DNA from: Amycolatopsis rifamycinica
GTDB taxonomy: Bacteria > Actinomycetota > Actinomycetes > Mycobacteriales > Pseudonocardiaceae
Reading direction: 5' to 3'
DNA: 64,000 nt
Assembly (NCBI RefSeq): GCF_000695625.1
Contig: NZ_JMQI01000063.1
Coordinates: 62,001 to 126,000 of the forward strand
The notes beneath the pieces are model-generated. The model ran no database searches. It saw only the letters and a list, made by a program, of their open reading frames with translations, and was not told the DNA's origin. The position numbers and the translations under genes are program-made. Below are positions 1 through 7,898 of the stretch, piece by piece. Every line of letters begins with the position of its first letter. Within the stretch, counting starts at the first letter, position 1.

Positions 1-757
1 CGAGACGTCCGAGGTGCCCGAGGGCGCGCTCGTGGTGTTCTCCGCCCACGGCGTCTCGCCGATGGTGCACGCGGAGGCGGCCGAGCGGAACCTGCGCACG
101 ATCGACGCGACCTGCCCCCTGGTGACGAAGGTGCACAAGGAGGTCAACCGGTTCGCGAAGGACGACTACGACATCCTGCTGATCGGCCACGAAGGCCACG
201 AAGAGGTCGAAGGCACGGCCGGTGAGGCGCCGGACAAGGTGCAGCTGGTCGACAAGGCCGAGGACGTCGGCAAGGTCGAGGTGCGCGACCCGTCGAAGGT
301 GATCTGGCTGTCCCAGACGACGCTGTCGGTCGACGAGACGATGGAGCGCGTCGACCAGCTCCGCGAGCGCTTCCCGAACCTGCTGGACCCGCCGAGCGAC
401 GACATCTGCTACGCGACGACGAACCGCCAGGTCGCGGTCAAGGCGATGGCCGCGGAGTGCGACCTGGTGCTGGTGGTCGGGTCGACGAACTCGTCCAACT
501 CGAAGCGCCTGGTCGAGGTGGCGCTGAAGGCCGGGGCGCGGGCGTCGTACCTGGTCGACTTCGCGCACGAGGTCGACGAAGCGTGGCTCTCCGGCGTGAC
601 GACCGTCGGGGTGACGTCGGGTGCGTCGGTGCCGGACGTGCTGGTCATGGAGCTGCTCGACTGGCTGGCCGAGCGTGGCTACGGCGACGTCGACGAGGTC
701 ACGACGGCCAACGAGAAGATCTCGTTCGCGCCGCCGAAGGAATTGCGGAAGGTCTGA
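1..757 (+). CDS. ispH: 4-hydroxy-3-methylbut-2-enyl diphosphate reductase, 3' part
   Basis: This is the 3' part of ispH, the iron-sulfur enzyme that converts HMBPP to IPP and DMAPP in the last step of the non-mevalonate isoprenoid pathway. The frame is already open at base 2, so the start and roughly 60-70 residues, including the first cluster cysteine, lie outside the window. Visible family motifs are FSAHGVSP, the second cluster cysteine in [20 protein letters not shown], the third cysteine in [10 protein letters not shown], and [11 protein letters not shown]. The gene converges on the DUF6542 gene, with a shared hairpin between them. The assignment is firm. Confidence 0.96.
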   Translation, partial: ETSEVPEGALVVFSAHGVSPMVHAEAAERNLRTIDATCPLVTKVHKEVNRFAKDDYDILLIGHEGHEEVEGTAGEAPDKVQLVDKAEDVGKVEVRDPSKVIWLSQTTLSVDETMERVDQLRERFPNLLDPPSDDICYATTNRQVAVKAMAAECDLVLVVGSTNSSNSKRLVEVALKAGARASYLVDFAHEVDEAWLSGVTTVGVTSGASVPDVLVMELLDWLAERGYGDVDEVTTANEKISFAPPKELRKV

Positions 758-859
758 GCCGGCTTTCGGCTTTCGGCGGCGGGGCGCTCTCGCGGCTCGC
801 CGCCGTGTCGTCCCGCCGATCACGCGTGATGCGTCTCCGCGCACGGTCTGGGCACGCGA

Positions 860-900
860 AACGGCGGCCACCTCCGTTCGTCCGGAAGGTGACCGCCGTT
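860..900. terminator. Hairpin between convergent genes
   Basis: AACGGCGGCCACC (860-872) and GGTGACCGCCGTT (888-900) are inverted copies with one G-T wobble. The stem is extended by TCCG/CGGA inside. It lies between the ends of ispH and the DUF6542 gene and probably terminates both. There is no strong T-run, as is common in high-GC actinomycetes. Confidence 0.7.
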
Positions 901-902
901 CG

Positions 903-1808
903 TCAGCGTTCTTCGTCGTCCCAGGGCCGGTTCCGGCGCGGCGGAGTGTTCCGCCCACCGGACGGGCGACGAGGCGGCGGAGTGTCCCGGCCCCCGTCCT
1001 CGGCGGGCGGGCGCGGACGCCGCCGCGGAGCATCTCCACGCGGCTCGCGCCGGCGCGGGTCACCTTCGTCCGGACGTGGCGTGCGCCGCGTGGCGGGAGG
1101 AGGCGGCTTGCGCGTGCCCCGGCTGCCCGGATCGCGTTCGGCGGGAGAGCCGGCGCGGGGCGTCCGGCGTTCGCCGTCCGCGGGCGGCCGCGGACGGCGC
1201 GGAGGTTCGCCTTCCCGGCCGCGCCGAGCGCCGGATGGGAGAGGAGTCTGCCCGGTCCGGTTCGACCCGGCCGGCCGCGGACGTCCGGCCGCGGCGCGCT
1301 TCTCGTCGTCTTCGTCGTCCCGGACGGCCTTCTTGGCTTTCTTCGGGGCGTCCGGGTCGCGCTCGCGGATGATCCGGACGAAGCCGATCAGCAGCGTGAT
1401 GCCGGTAGTGATCGCCATGACGGGGAAGCCGTTGATCAGCGGGGTGCCGATGTTCAGCGCCTTCGACAGCATGTCGTCGCCCTGGGAGCCGGACGTCAGC
1501 AGGAGGACGCCGGGCACGGTCACGGCCAGCACCAGCGGAGGCATCACCATGGGCCCGAACAGGCCGCGGCGCTTCACCGCGCAGACCGCGATCACGGCCC
1601 CGGCGATGTAGCAGACGGTGAAGACCAGCGGGAGGTTCCCCTGGCTGGGCTTGCCGAGGAGGGCGCCAACGATCGCCAGGCCGAGGCCGATGAGGACCGC
1701 CGCCCACCAGGGCAGTCCCCGCCTCGAACCGACGACAGGACGCTCATCCCACGCAACGGGGACGTCGTCGGCATCTGGATCGCTCTGGCGATCGCGAATC
1801 GCGGTCAC
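903..1808 (-). CDS. DUF6542-type membrane protein with Pro/Arg-rich tail
   Basis: A protein of about 301 residues whose first half carries four hydrophobic segments, beginning with GLPWWAAVLIGLGLAIVGA. From about residue 165 to the end it is an unusual low-complexity tail rich in Pro, Arg, Gly, Asp and Glu, probably cytoplasmic. This is the layout of actinobacterial proteins labelled DUF6542, which often sit next to ispH. The function is unknown. I chose GTG at 1808 (VTAIRDRQ) because the upstream 23 codons look non-coding. There is no clear ribosome site, so a leaderless start is possible. The tail has extreme GC and its exact length could be affected by repeat slippage. Confidence 0.8.
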   Translation of the reverse strand: MTAIRDRQSDPDADDVPVAWDERPVVGSRRGLPWWAAVLIGLGLAIVGALLGKPSQGNLPLVFTVCYIAGAVIAVCAVKRRGLFGPMVMPPLVLAVTVPGVLLLTSGSQGDDMLSKALNIGTPLINGFPVMAITTGITLLIGFVRIIRERDPDAPKKAKKAVRDDEDDEKRAAAGRPRPAGSNRTGQTPLPSGARRGREGEPPRRPRPPADGERRTPRAGSPAERDPGSRGTRKPPPPATRRTPRPDEGDPRRREPRGDAPRRRPRPPAEDGGRDTPPPRRPSGGRNTPPRRNRPWDDEER

Positions 1809-2442
1809 AGGGCAACACCGTATCTCGTGGTTGTGAAGATCTTGCCAGCACCGCCGCCGACGTGCGCCGACAGCCACCCGCGGGCACGAACCAGTGGCCC
1901 GGGGTAGCGACCGTCAACGAAGCCCGCAGCCCGCTACGGCAAGGGTCCTCCGGAGAGGGGTCGGGGACAACCCACGGTCGGATGAGCCTGTTGGGTGGGG
2001 CGCTCGCCGCCGGGCTCAACGGCGGCCAGGTGCGTGGTTCGGCCGGCGGTTACCGCTGGTCAGACGGCCCGCTTGCGGCCGAACCAGCCCGGCCGGCACG
2101 CCCGCTTACCGCTGGGCCCGGCGGCCGCGGCAGATTGCTGTGAGCATTCGCGTACCTGCACGGTCGGCTTGCGTACCTGGCCGGTCGGGTCGCGTATCTG
2201 GCCGGTCGGTTGTTCGGCAGTGGTTGCTGCGCCGGCTTACCGGCCGGAACCTCGCCGCCGGGACCGCGGCTGGGCTGCCCCGGGGCTGGACTGCCCCAGG
2301 TCTCCGGCCGGGCTTGCCCCTGCCCCCGGCCTCCGCCCGGACTGCCCCGGCCTCGGCCTGCGGCCGGAATGCCTCGGCCTGCGGCCGGATTGCCCCGGCC
2401 CCGGCGTCCGGCCCGCCCTCCCGGCCTCCGCCTCCCGCACAC
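1809..2442. other. Long intergenic gap with repeats
   Basis: No supportable gene. Bases 2148-2209 hold three degenerate copies of a roughly 21-base repeat. Bases 2270-2420 are a run of irregular CTGCCCCGG/CGGCCTGCGGCCGGA-type direct repeats. These open long Pro/Arg/Ala/Gly reading frames on both strands that have no protein-like composition. Confidence 0.6.
2148..2209. repeat. Short GCGTACCTG repeat, three copies
   Basis: Three tandem units read (T)CGCGTACCTGCACGGTCGGC, TTGCGTACCTGGCCGGTCGG and TCGCGTATCTGGCCGGTCGG. Related GCGTACCTG units recur at 50033-50118, and ACGCGTACC units at 35680-35815. Confidence 0.75.
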
Positions 2443-3357
2443 TCAGCTTGCCGCCAGCTCATCCCCCTTCCGCACCGTCGGCACACCCGCCGGGCTCCCC
2501 GATGCCTCGGTGAGCGGCGCGACCGTCGCCCGGAACGTCTCCAAAGCCTCCAGCTCCCGCCGTCGCGCCGACAAGAACCGCTGCAGGTGGGTGCTCGACA
2601 GGTTCAACGCCTCCACCGCGCCGCCCGCCGCGCGGTGGGCCGCCGCCGCTCCGGCTCGGACCTGCTCCACGTCCGCCTCCAGTGTCCGGTCGCTCGCCGC
2701 GAACAGCGCCGCCGAGGCCAGCACGCCGAAGCCCGTCGGGCCGCACAGGAACACCCTTCGGTCGATCAGCCAGCGCAGCAGCTCCGGGTCGGTGTCCAGC
2801 GCCGCGACCACCGCCGCGTCCGAGGGGACGAACATGATCGTTCCGTAGATCGCGTCCGCCCAGCGCTGGTAGCCCTTGCCCGCCAGCTCGGCCGCGCGGG
2901 AGCGGATCTGGCGGACGTGCGCGCGCAACGCGTCCAGCCGCTCGTCCGGGTCGTCCGTCTCCACCGCCTCGGACCACGTCGCCATGCTGGCCTTCGCGTC
3001 CACCGGGACCGTCCGGTCGCCGCCCACGCGCAGCACCATGTCCGGCTTCGCCGAGCCGCCGCCGCCCAGGTCCGTCTGCAGGGTGAAGTGCAGATCCTCG
3101 CGCAGCCCCAGCGCCCGCGCCGTCTCGACCAGCACCTGCTCGCCCAGCTCGCCGCGTCCGCTGATCGAGGCGAACGCGACTTCGTACCGCCGTAGCGCCA
3201 GCTGCTGCTGGTCGGCCTTCGCCCGCTCGGCCGCCACCAGCCTGGCCGCCGCGTCCGCCCGGCGCATCCCGTCCTGGTACAGCCGCCACAGCAGCGCGAC
3301 GGCGACCAGCAGCAGGAGCGCGAGCACGATCGCCGCGGTGGTCAGCACCGTCGCCAC
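2443..3357 (-). CDS. rmuC: RmuC-family DNA recombination protein
   Basis: RmuC proteins are membrane-anchored, coiled-coil proteins with a predicted nuclease-fold domain, and they limit recombination at inverted repeats. This one has about 304 residues. It has one N-terminal membrane helix (LTTAAIVLALLLLVAVALLW), a short coiled coil, and the RmuC domain with DLGGGGSAKPDMVLR, VPVDAKAS and YGTIMFVPSDAAV. GTG at 3357 is chosen because GGAGGGAGGAAG precedes it at good spacing; an upstream ATG has nothing comparable. It is divergent from sbcD across about 230 bases, so three nuclease or recombination genes cluster here. The coiled coil is shorter than in E. coli RmuC. Confidence 0.9.
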   Translation of the reverse strand: MATVLTTAAIVLALLLLVAVALLWRLYQDGMRRADAAARLVAAERAKADQQQLALRRYEVAFASISGRGELGEQVLVETARALGLREDLHFTLQTDLGGGGSAKPDMVLRVGGDRTVPVDAKASMATWSEAVETDDPDERLDALRAHVRQIRSRAAELAGKGYQRWADAIYGTIMFVPSDAAVVAALDTDPELLRWLIDRRVFLCGPTGFGVLASAALFAASDRTLEADVEQVRAGAAAAHRAAGGAVEALNLSSTHLQRFLSARRRELEALETFRATVAPLTEASGSPAGVPTVRKGDELAAS

Positions 3358-3570
3358 TTCTTCCTCCCTCCGAGGCCTGATGAGCTTCGAGCTCGCAGAC
3401 ATCATGGCGGACCGCACCGACAAAAAACGCACCCGACCCGTCGCTCTGGGTAGCTGACCTGCGAACACTTCGATTCCGCGCAGGGCGTGTCCGATCTTGC
3501 CCGCTCGTGTTAGTACACACGTTCGAGTGAGGTGGCGGCGTGCCTGCGCGATTTCGTCGGAGCCGGGTCG

Positions 3571-3576
3571 TACCGT
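3571..3576 (+). promoter_or_regulatory. -10 box for leaderless sbcD
   Basis: TACCGT ends 8 bases before the GTG at 3585 (3577-3584), the spacing expected if transcription starts at or next to the start codon. There is no Shine-Dalgarno sequence in between. Confidence 0.5.
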
Positions 3577-3584
3577 TGGCCCCC

Positions 3585-4736
3585 GTGAGATTCCTGCACA
3601 CCTCCGACTGGCACGTCGGCCGCACCTTCCACGGTGCCGACCTGCTCGCGGAACAGGAAGCGGTGCTCGGGCACCTCGCCGACCTCGTGGCCGGCGAGGC
3701 GATCGACGCCGTCCTCGTCTCAGGTGACATCTACGACCGCGCCGTCCCCTCGGCGGAGGCCGTGCGGGTGGCGACGAAAGCCGTCGCCCGGATCCGCGCG
3801 GCCGGCGCGCAACTGGTCGTCACACCCGGAAACCACGACTCCGCGCCCCGGCTCGGCGCCTTCGCGGAGTTCGCCGCGGCCGGCGGTCTCCACCTCCGCA
3901 CCACGGTCGCCGGGCTGGCCGAACCGGTGCTCCTCGAAGACGCCCACGGCCCGGTCGCCGTGTACGGCATCCCTTACCTGGAACCGGAACCGGCGCGCCA
4001 CGCCCTCGGCGTGCCGGAGGCGCGCGGCCACACCGGCGTGCTCACCGAGGCGATGCGCCGGATCCGCGCGGACCTTGAGACCCGGCCCGGCGTCCGCTCG
4101 GTCGTGCTCGCGCACGCGTTCGTCACCGGCGGCGAACCCACCGACAGCGAACGGACCATCGCGGTCGGCGGGGTCGAGCAGGTGCCCGGCTCGGTCTTCG
4201 ACGGCGTCGACTACGTGGCGCTGGGCCACCTCCACGGCCCGCAGACGCTCGCCGAGCACCTGCGCTACTCCGGCAGCCCGCTCGCGTACTCGTTTTCCGA
4301 GGCACGCCAACGCAAATCCGTCTGGCTGGTCGACCTCGACCGCGCCGGCCTCGCCGAAGTCCGCCGCCACGAACTGCCCGTCCCGAGAAAGCTCGCCACG
4401 CTCACCGGCGAGATCGAAGACCTCCTGCTGGACCCGGCGCACGACGTCTACCTCGGCCACTTCCTGTCGGTCACGGTCACCGACCGGGTGCGCCCGGTCG
4501 ACGCGATGCGGCGGCTGCGCGAGCGGTTCCCGTACGCGGTGCACCTGGAGTGGGAGCCCGCGGGCGGGCACGCCGGCGCCCCGCTGCGCTACTCCGACGC
4601 CGTCCGCGGCCGGTCCGACATCGAGGTCTCGCGCAGCTTCCTCGAAGACTGCCGGGGCGCCCCACCGACCGAGAGCGAAGAACAGCTCCTGTTCCGGGCC
4701 CTGGAAGCGGCCGACCGGGGGGCCCTCGCGAAATGA
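3585..4736 (+). CDS. sbcD: Exonuclease subunit SbcD (Mre11-type phosphoesterase)
   Basis: SbcD is the nuclease half of the SbcCD (Mre11-Rad50) complex, which cleaves DNA hairpins and blocked ends. The 383-residue protein shows the calcineurin-type metal-site motifs in order: SDWHVGR near the N terminus, SGDIYDR, GNHDS, LAHAFVTGG and LGHLHGPQ. The start is GTG 3585 (VRFLHTSDWH), matching where family members begin; the upstream in-frame codons are not conserved-looking. The stop overlaps the sbcC start as ATGA, so the two are translationally coupled. Confidence 0.96.
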   Translation: MRFLHTSDWHVGRTFHGADLLAEQEAVLGHLADLVAGEAIDAVLVSGDIYDRAVPSAEAVRVATKAVARIRAAGAQLVVTPGNHDSAPRLGAFAEFAAAGGLHLRTTVAGLAEPVLLEDAHGPVAVYGIPYLEPEPARHALGVPEARGHTGVLTEAMRRIRADLETRPGVRSVVLAHAFVTGGEPTDSERTIAVGGVEQVPGSVFDGVDYVALGHLHGPQTLAEHLRYSGSPLAYSFSEARQRKSVWLVDLDRAGLAEVRRHELPVPRKLATLTGEIEDLLLDPAHDVYLGHFLSVTVTDRVRPVDAMRRLRERFPYAVHLEWEPAGGHAGAPLRYSDAVRGRSDIEVSRSFLEDCRGAPPTESEEQLLFRALEAADRGALAK

Positions 4737-7684
4737 GGCTGCACAGGCTGGAGGTCGAAGCCTTCGGGCCGTACTGCGCACGCGAAGTGGTCGACTTCGA
4801 CGTGCTCGGCGCCGACGGTCTCTTCCTCCTGCACGGCGAAACCGGCGCGGGCAAGACGACGCTGCTGGACGCGATCGCCTTCGCGTTGTTCGGCGTCGTC
4901 CCCGGCGCCCGCAACGAGGCCAAGCGGCTGCGCTGCGACCTCGCCGAGCCCGACCAGGTCACCGAGGTCGCGCTGGAGCTCACCGTGCAGGGGCACCGGC
5001 TGAGGATCGTGCGCAACCCGGAGTACCAGCGGCCGAAACGGCGCGGCGAGGGCACGACCACCCAGCAGGCGCGGGTCTCGCTGAGCTGGATCGGCACCGC
5101 GCCCGCCGGGCTGGCGCCGGAGGGCCTGATCCGGATCGAAGAGGTCGCGCGCACCGTCGAGCGGCTGCTCGGGATGACCGCGGCCCAGTTCTTCCAGGTG
5201 GTGCTGCTGCCCCAAGGCGAGTTCGCCCGTTTCCTGCGTTCGGACACTTCCGAGCGCGAGAAGCTCCTGGAGCGGCTGTTCGGCACCGAGCGCTTCGCCG
5301 ACGTCGAACGCTGGTTCGCCGACCTGCGCGCCGAGCGCGGCCGCGAGCTGGAGGTGCGGCAGCGGGACGTGCGGGAGCTGCTGGCCCGGTACGCGCAGGA
5401 GGCCCAGCAGGACCCGCCCGAAACGGACGTGGCCGAGTGGGTCGGCACCGTGCTCACCGAGTCGGAAGCCCGCGTCGCACAGGTGACAGCGGAGGAGGAG
5501 CGGGCGCGCGCGGCCGCTCAGCGGGCGGACGTCCACCTGCAGGAAGAACGCGCGGGTGCGGAAAAGATCCGCCGGGTCCGCAATGCGCACCTGCGGCTGC
5601 TCGAGATCACCGAGCAGGCGCCGCAGCGGGCCGAGTGGGCGCAGGAGGTCGCGGCCGCGCGGCGGGCGGCCGGCGTCGCCGTGGAGGCCGACCTGCTGGA
5701 CCGGCGGGCCGCCGAACTGGCCGAAGCCGAGCAGGCGGAAAAGGCTCGCGGCGTCCGGCTCCGCGAGTTCGGCACCCGGGCGACCGGGGATCTGAAGGCG
5801 CGGGCGGCCGCGGCGCGCGAAGAGGCGGGTGCGGTCGCGGAGCTGGTCGCCGAAGCCGAGCAGCAAGAGCTCGACGTCATGCGGCGGGACGACCGGAAGC
5901 TCGCCGCGGTCACGGCGAAGCAGCAGGTCGAGGAGCTGACCGCCGAGCTGGCCGTGCTTCCCGGCCAGCTGGCGAAACTGCGCGCGGACGCCCTGGCCGC
6001 GGCCGAAGCCGAGGCGAAACTCGACGGTGCCAAGGCGAAGGTCGACGAGCTGAGAGCCTTCGCCCGTGACGCGGCCGAGCTGCCCGAGGCGCAGGCGAAG
6101 GTCCAACGCGGCGAAGCGAAGCTGCGCGAAGTCATCGACGCGCACCAAGCCGCCCGGCAGCGGCGGCTCGATCTGCGTGAGCGACGGCTCGACGGGATGG
6201 CGGCCGAGCTGGCCGCCGCGCTGCCCGACGGCGCGCCGTGCCCCGTGTGCGGGTCGGGCGAGCACCCGGCGAAGGCGAGCCGGGACGTCGAGCTGGTCGA
6301 CCCGGCCGAGGAACGCGCGGCCGAGGAGGCCGAGCAGGCGGCGGACGTGCTGCGGCAGCGGGTCGTCGTCGCGCTGGAAGAGGCGAAGGCGCGGCTGGCC
6401 GGGCTGGTCGAGCGGCTGGCCGGGCGCACGGCCGAGTCGATCACCGCCGAGCTGGCGGAAGCCCGCGCCACGGTCACCGCGCTGACCGGGCGCGCCGCCG
6501 CCAAGGCCCAGCTGGGGCAGCAGGTCATCCTGCTGGAGCGCGACCTGGAAGCACGCACCGAACGCCTGCGCCGGGCCGAACAGGCGGCGACCGAAGCCAC
6601 GACCGACGTCCGCGCCCTGGAGGAACGGCTGGCTGAGCGCGAACGCCGCCTGGTCGCCGGGCGGGGCGAGTTCGCGGACGTCGGCGCGCGGCGCCGGCAT
6701 CTTCTCGGCCTGGCCGAGGCCCTGGAGGCGGTCGCGGAGGCGCGCACGGCCGTCGCCGGTGCCCGCGAGCGGGTCGCTCAGCAGAAAGCGCTGGTGGAGG
6801 CCGCGGTCACGGCGAAGGGGTTCACGTCGCTGAAGAAGGCGCGGGCCGCGATGCTGCCGGACGAGCAGATCGAGAAGCTGGAGCAGGGCATCGCCGAGGC
6901 CGAGGCGGCCGCGGCGGGCGCGCGGGCGCTGCTGGCCGAGCCGGACCTGTTCGGGATCTCGCCGGACGACGTCGCGGACGTCGGCCGCGCGGCCGACGCG
7001 GCCCAGCTGGCCCGGGCGCGCGCCGATTCCGCGTACGCGGCGCTGCGGGTGGCCATCGCGCAGCACGAGGAGCTGACCCGGCTGGCCGGTCTGCTGCGCG
7101 AGGCGCTGGCCGGACTCGCGCCGGCCGAGGCCGAGTACGCCGAGCTGAAGGCGCTCGCGGAGGTCGTCAACGGACGCGGGCAGAACAGCCGCAAGATGTC
7201 GCTGCGGTCGTACGTGCTGGCGGCGCGGCTCGAAGAGGTCGCCGTCGCCGCCACGCACCGGCTGCGCACGATGAGCCAGGGCCGGTACTCGTTCGTGCAC
7301 TCGGACGCGGCCGGCGCGCGCGGCACCCGCGGCGGGCTCGGCATCGACGTGCTCGACGACTACTCGGGCACCATCCGCCCGGCGAAGACCCTCTCCGGCG
7401 GCGAGTCGTTCCTCGCGTCGCTGGCCCTCGCGCTGGGGCTGGCCGACGTCGTCGCGGGGGAGACCGGTGGCGCGCTGCTCGACACGCTGTTCGTCGACGA
7501 GGGGTTCGGCACGCTGGACGCCGAAACCCTCGACGTCGTGATGAACATCCTCGACGAGCTGCGGGCCGGCGGCCGGGTGGTCGGGCTCGTGTCGCACGTC
7601 GAGGAACTGCGGCAGCGCATCCCCACCCGGCTGCGCGTGCGGAAGTCCCGCACGGGCTCGACGTTGGAGGTGCGCGCCGGCTGA
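4733..7684 (+). CDS. sbcC: Exonuclease subunit SbcC (Rad50-type ATPase)
   Basis: SbcC is the SMC-like ATPase that clamps DNA and controls SbcD. The protein has 983 residues. The N-terminal ATPase lobe has Walker A GETGAGKTT near residue 35 and the Q-loop LPQGEFARFL. Long Ala/Glu/Arg-rich coiled coils follow, split at the middle by the zinc hook CPVC (Cys503, Cys506). The C-terminal lobe has the signature LSGGESFLASLALALGLAD and Walker B LDTLFVDEGFGTLD. Everything needed for activity is present. ATG 4733 overlaps the sbcD stop. Confidence 0.96.
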   Translation: MRLHRLEVEAFGPYCAREVVDFDVLGADGLFLLHGETGAGKTTLLDAIAFALFGVVPGARNEAKRLRCDLAEPDQVTEVALELTVQGHRLRIVRNPEYQRPKRRGEGTTTQQARVSLSWIGTAPAGLAPEGLIRIEEVARTVERLLGMTAAQFFQVVLLPQGEFARFLRSDTSEREKLLERLFGTERFADVERWFADLRAERGRELEVRQRDVRELLARYAQEAQQDPPETDVAEWVGTVLTESEARVAQVTAEEERARAAAQRADVHLQEERAGAEKIRRVRNAHLRLLEITEQAPQRAEWAQEVAAARRAAGVAVEADLLDRRAAELAEAEQAEKARGVRLREFGTRATGDLKARAAAAREEAGAVAELVAEAEQQELDVMRRDDRKLAAVTAKQQVEELTAELAVLPGQLAKLRADALAAAEAEAKLDGAKAKVDELRAFARDAAELPEAQAKVQRGEAKLREVIDAHQAARQRRLDLRERRLDGMAAELAAALPDGAPCPVCGSGEHPAKASRDVELVDPAEERAAEEAEQAADVLRQRVVVALEEAKARLAGLVERLAGRTAESITAELAEARATVTALTGRAAAKAQLGQQVILLERDLEARTERLRRAEQAATEATTDVRALEERLAERERRLVAGRGEFADVGARRRHLLGLAEALEAVAEARTAVAGARERVAQQKALVEAAVTAKGFTSLKKARAAMLPDEQIEKLEQGIAEAEAAAAGARALLAEPDLFGISPDDVADVGRAADAAQLARARADSAYAALRVAIAQHEELTRLAGLLREALAGLAPAEAEYAELKALAEVVNGRGQNSRKMSLRSYVLAARLEEVAVAATHRLRTMSQGRYSFVHSDAAGARGTRGGLGIDVLDDYSGTIRPAKTLSGGESFLASLALALGLADVVAGETGGALLDTLFVDEGFGTLDAETLDVVMNILDELRAGGRVVGLVSHVEELRQRIPTRLRVRKSRTGSTLEVRAG

Positions 7685-7705
7685 TCACTCGGCCAAGATG
7701 AAGCC

Positions 7706-7897
7706 ATGACCGACCAGCCGCCGAACGGCCTGCCCCGCTACCGCCTGCTCACCGGCCCGGACGACGCGAAGTTCTGCCACCGGGTCAGCGAGGCGCTGGA
7801 GCTCGGCTACCGCCTGCACGGCTCGCCGGCCGCGACCTACGACGGCGAGCAGGTCATCGTCGCCCAAGCCATGCTGTGGCAGGGCGAACAGGGCTAG
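7706..7897 (+). CDS. DUF1737 small protein
   Basis: A 63-residue protein matching the small DUF1737 family (YRLLTGPDDAKFCHRVSEAL, then GYRLHGSPAATYDGE and VIVAQAMLW). No reaction is known for the family. It starts 21 bases after sbcC and may be carried on the same transcript. Its stop lies one base from the end of the convergent ada-alkA gene, so the two ends almost touch. Confidence 0.85.
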   Translation: MTDQPPNGLPRYRLLTGPDDAKFCHRVSEALELGYRLHGSPAATYDGEQVIVAQAMLWQGEQG

Positions 7898-7898
7898 G

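Noticed and set aside
2232-2442. Collagen-like or Pro-rich secreted protein in the gap after 2.2 kb
   Set aside because: All six frames are open because of GC-rich repeats; none has a start, signal peptide or consistent codon pattern.
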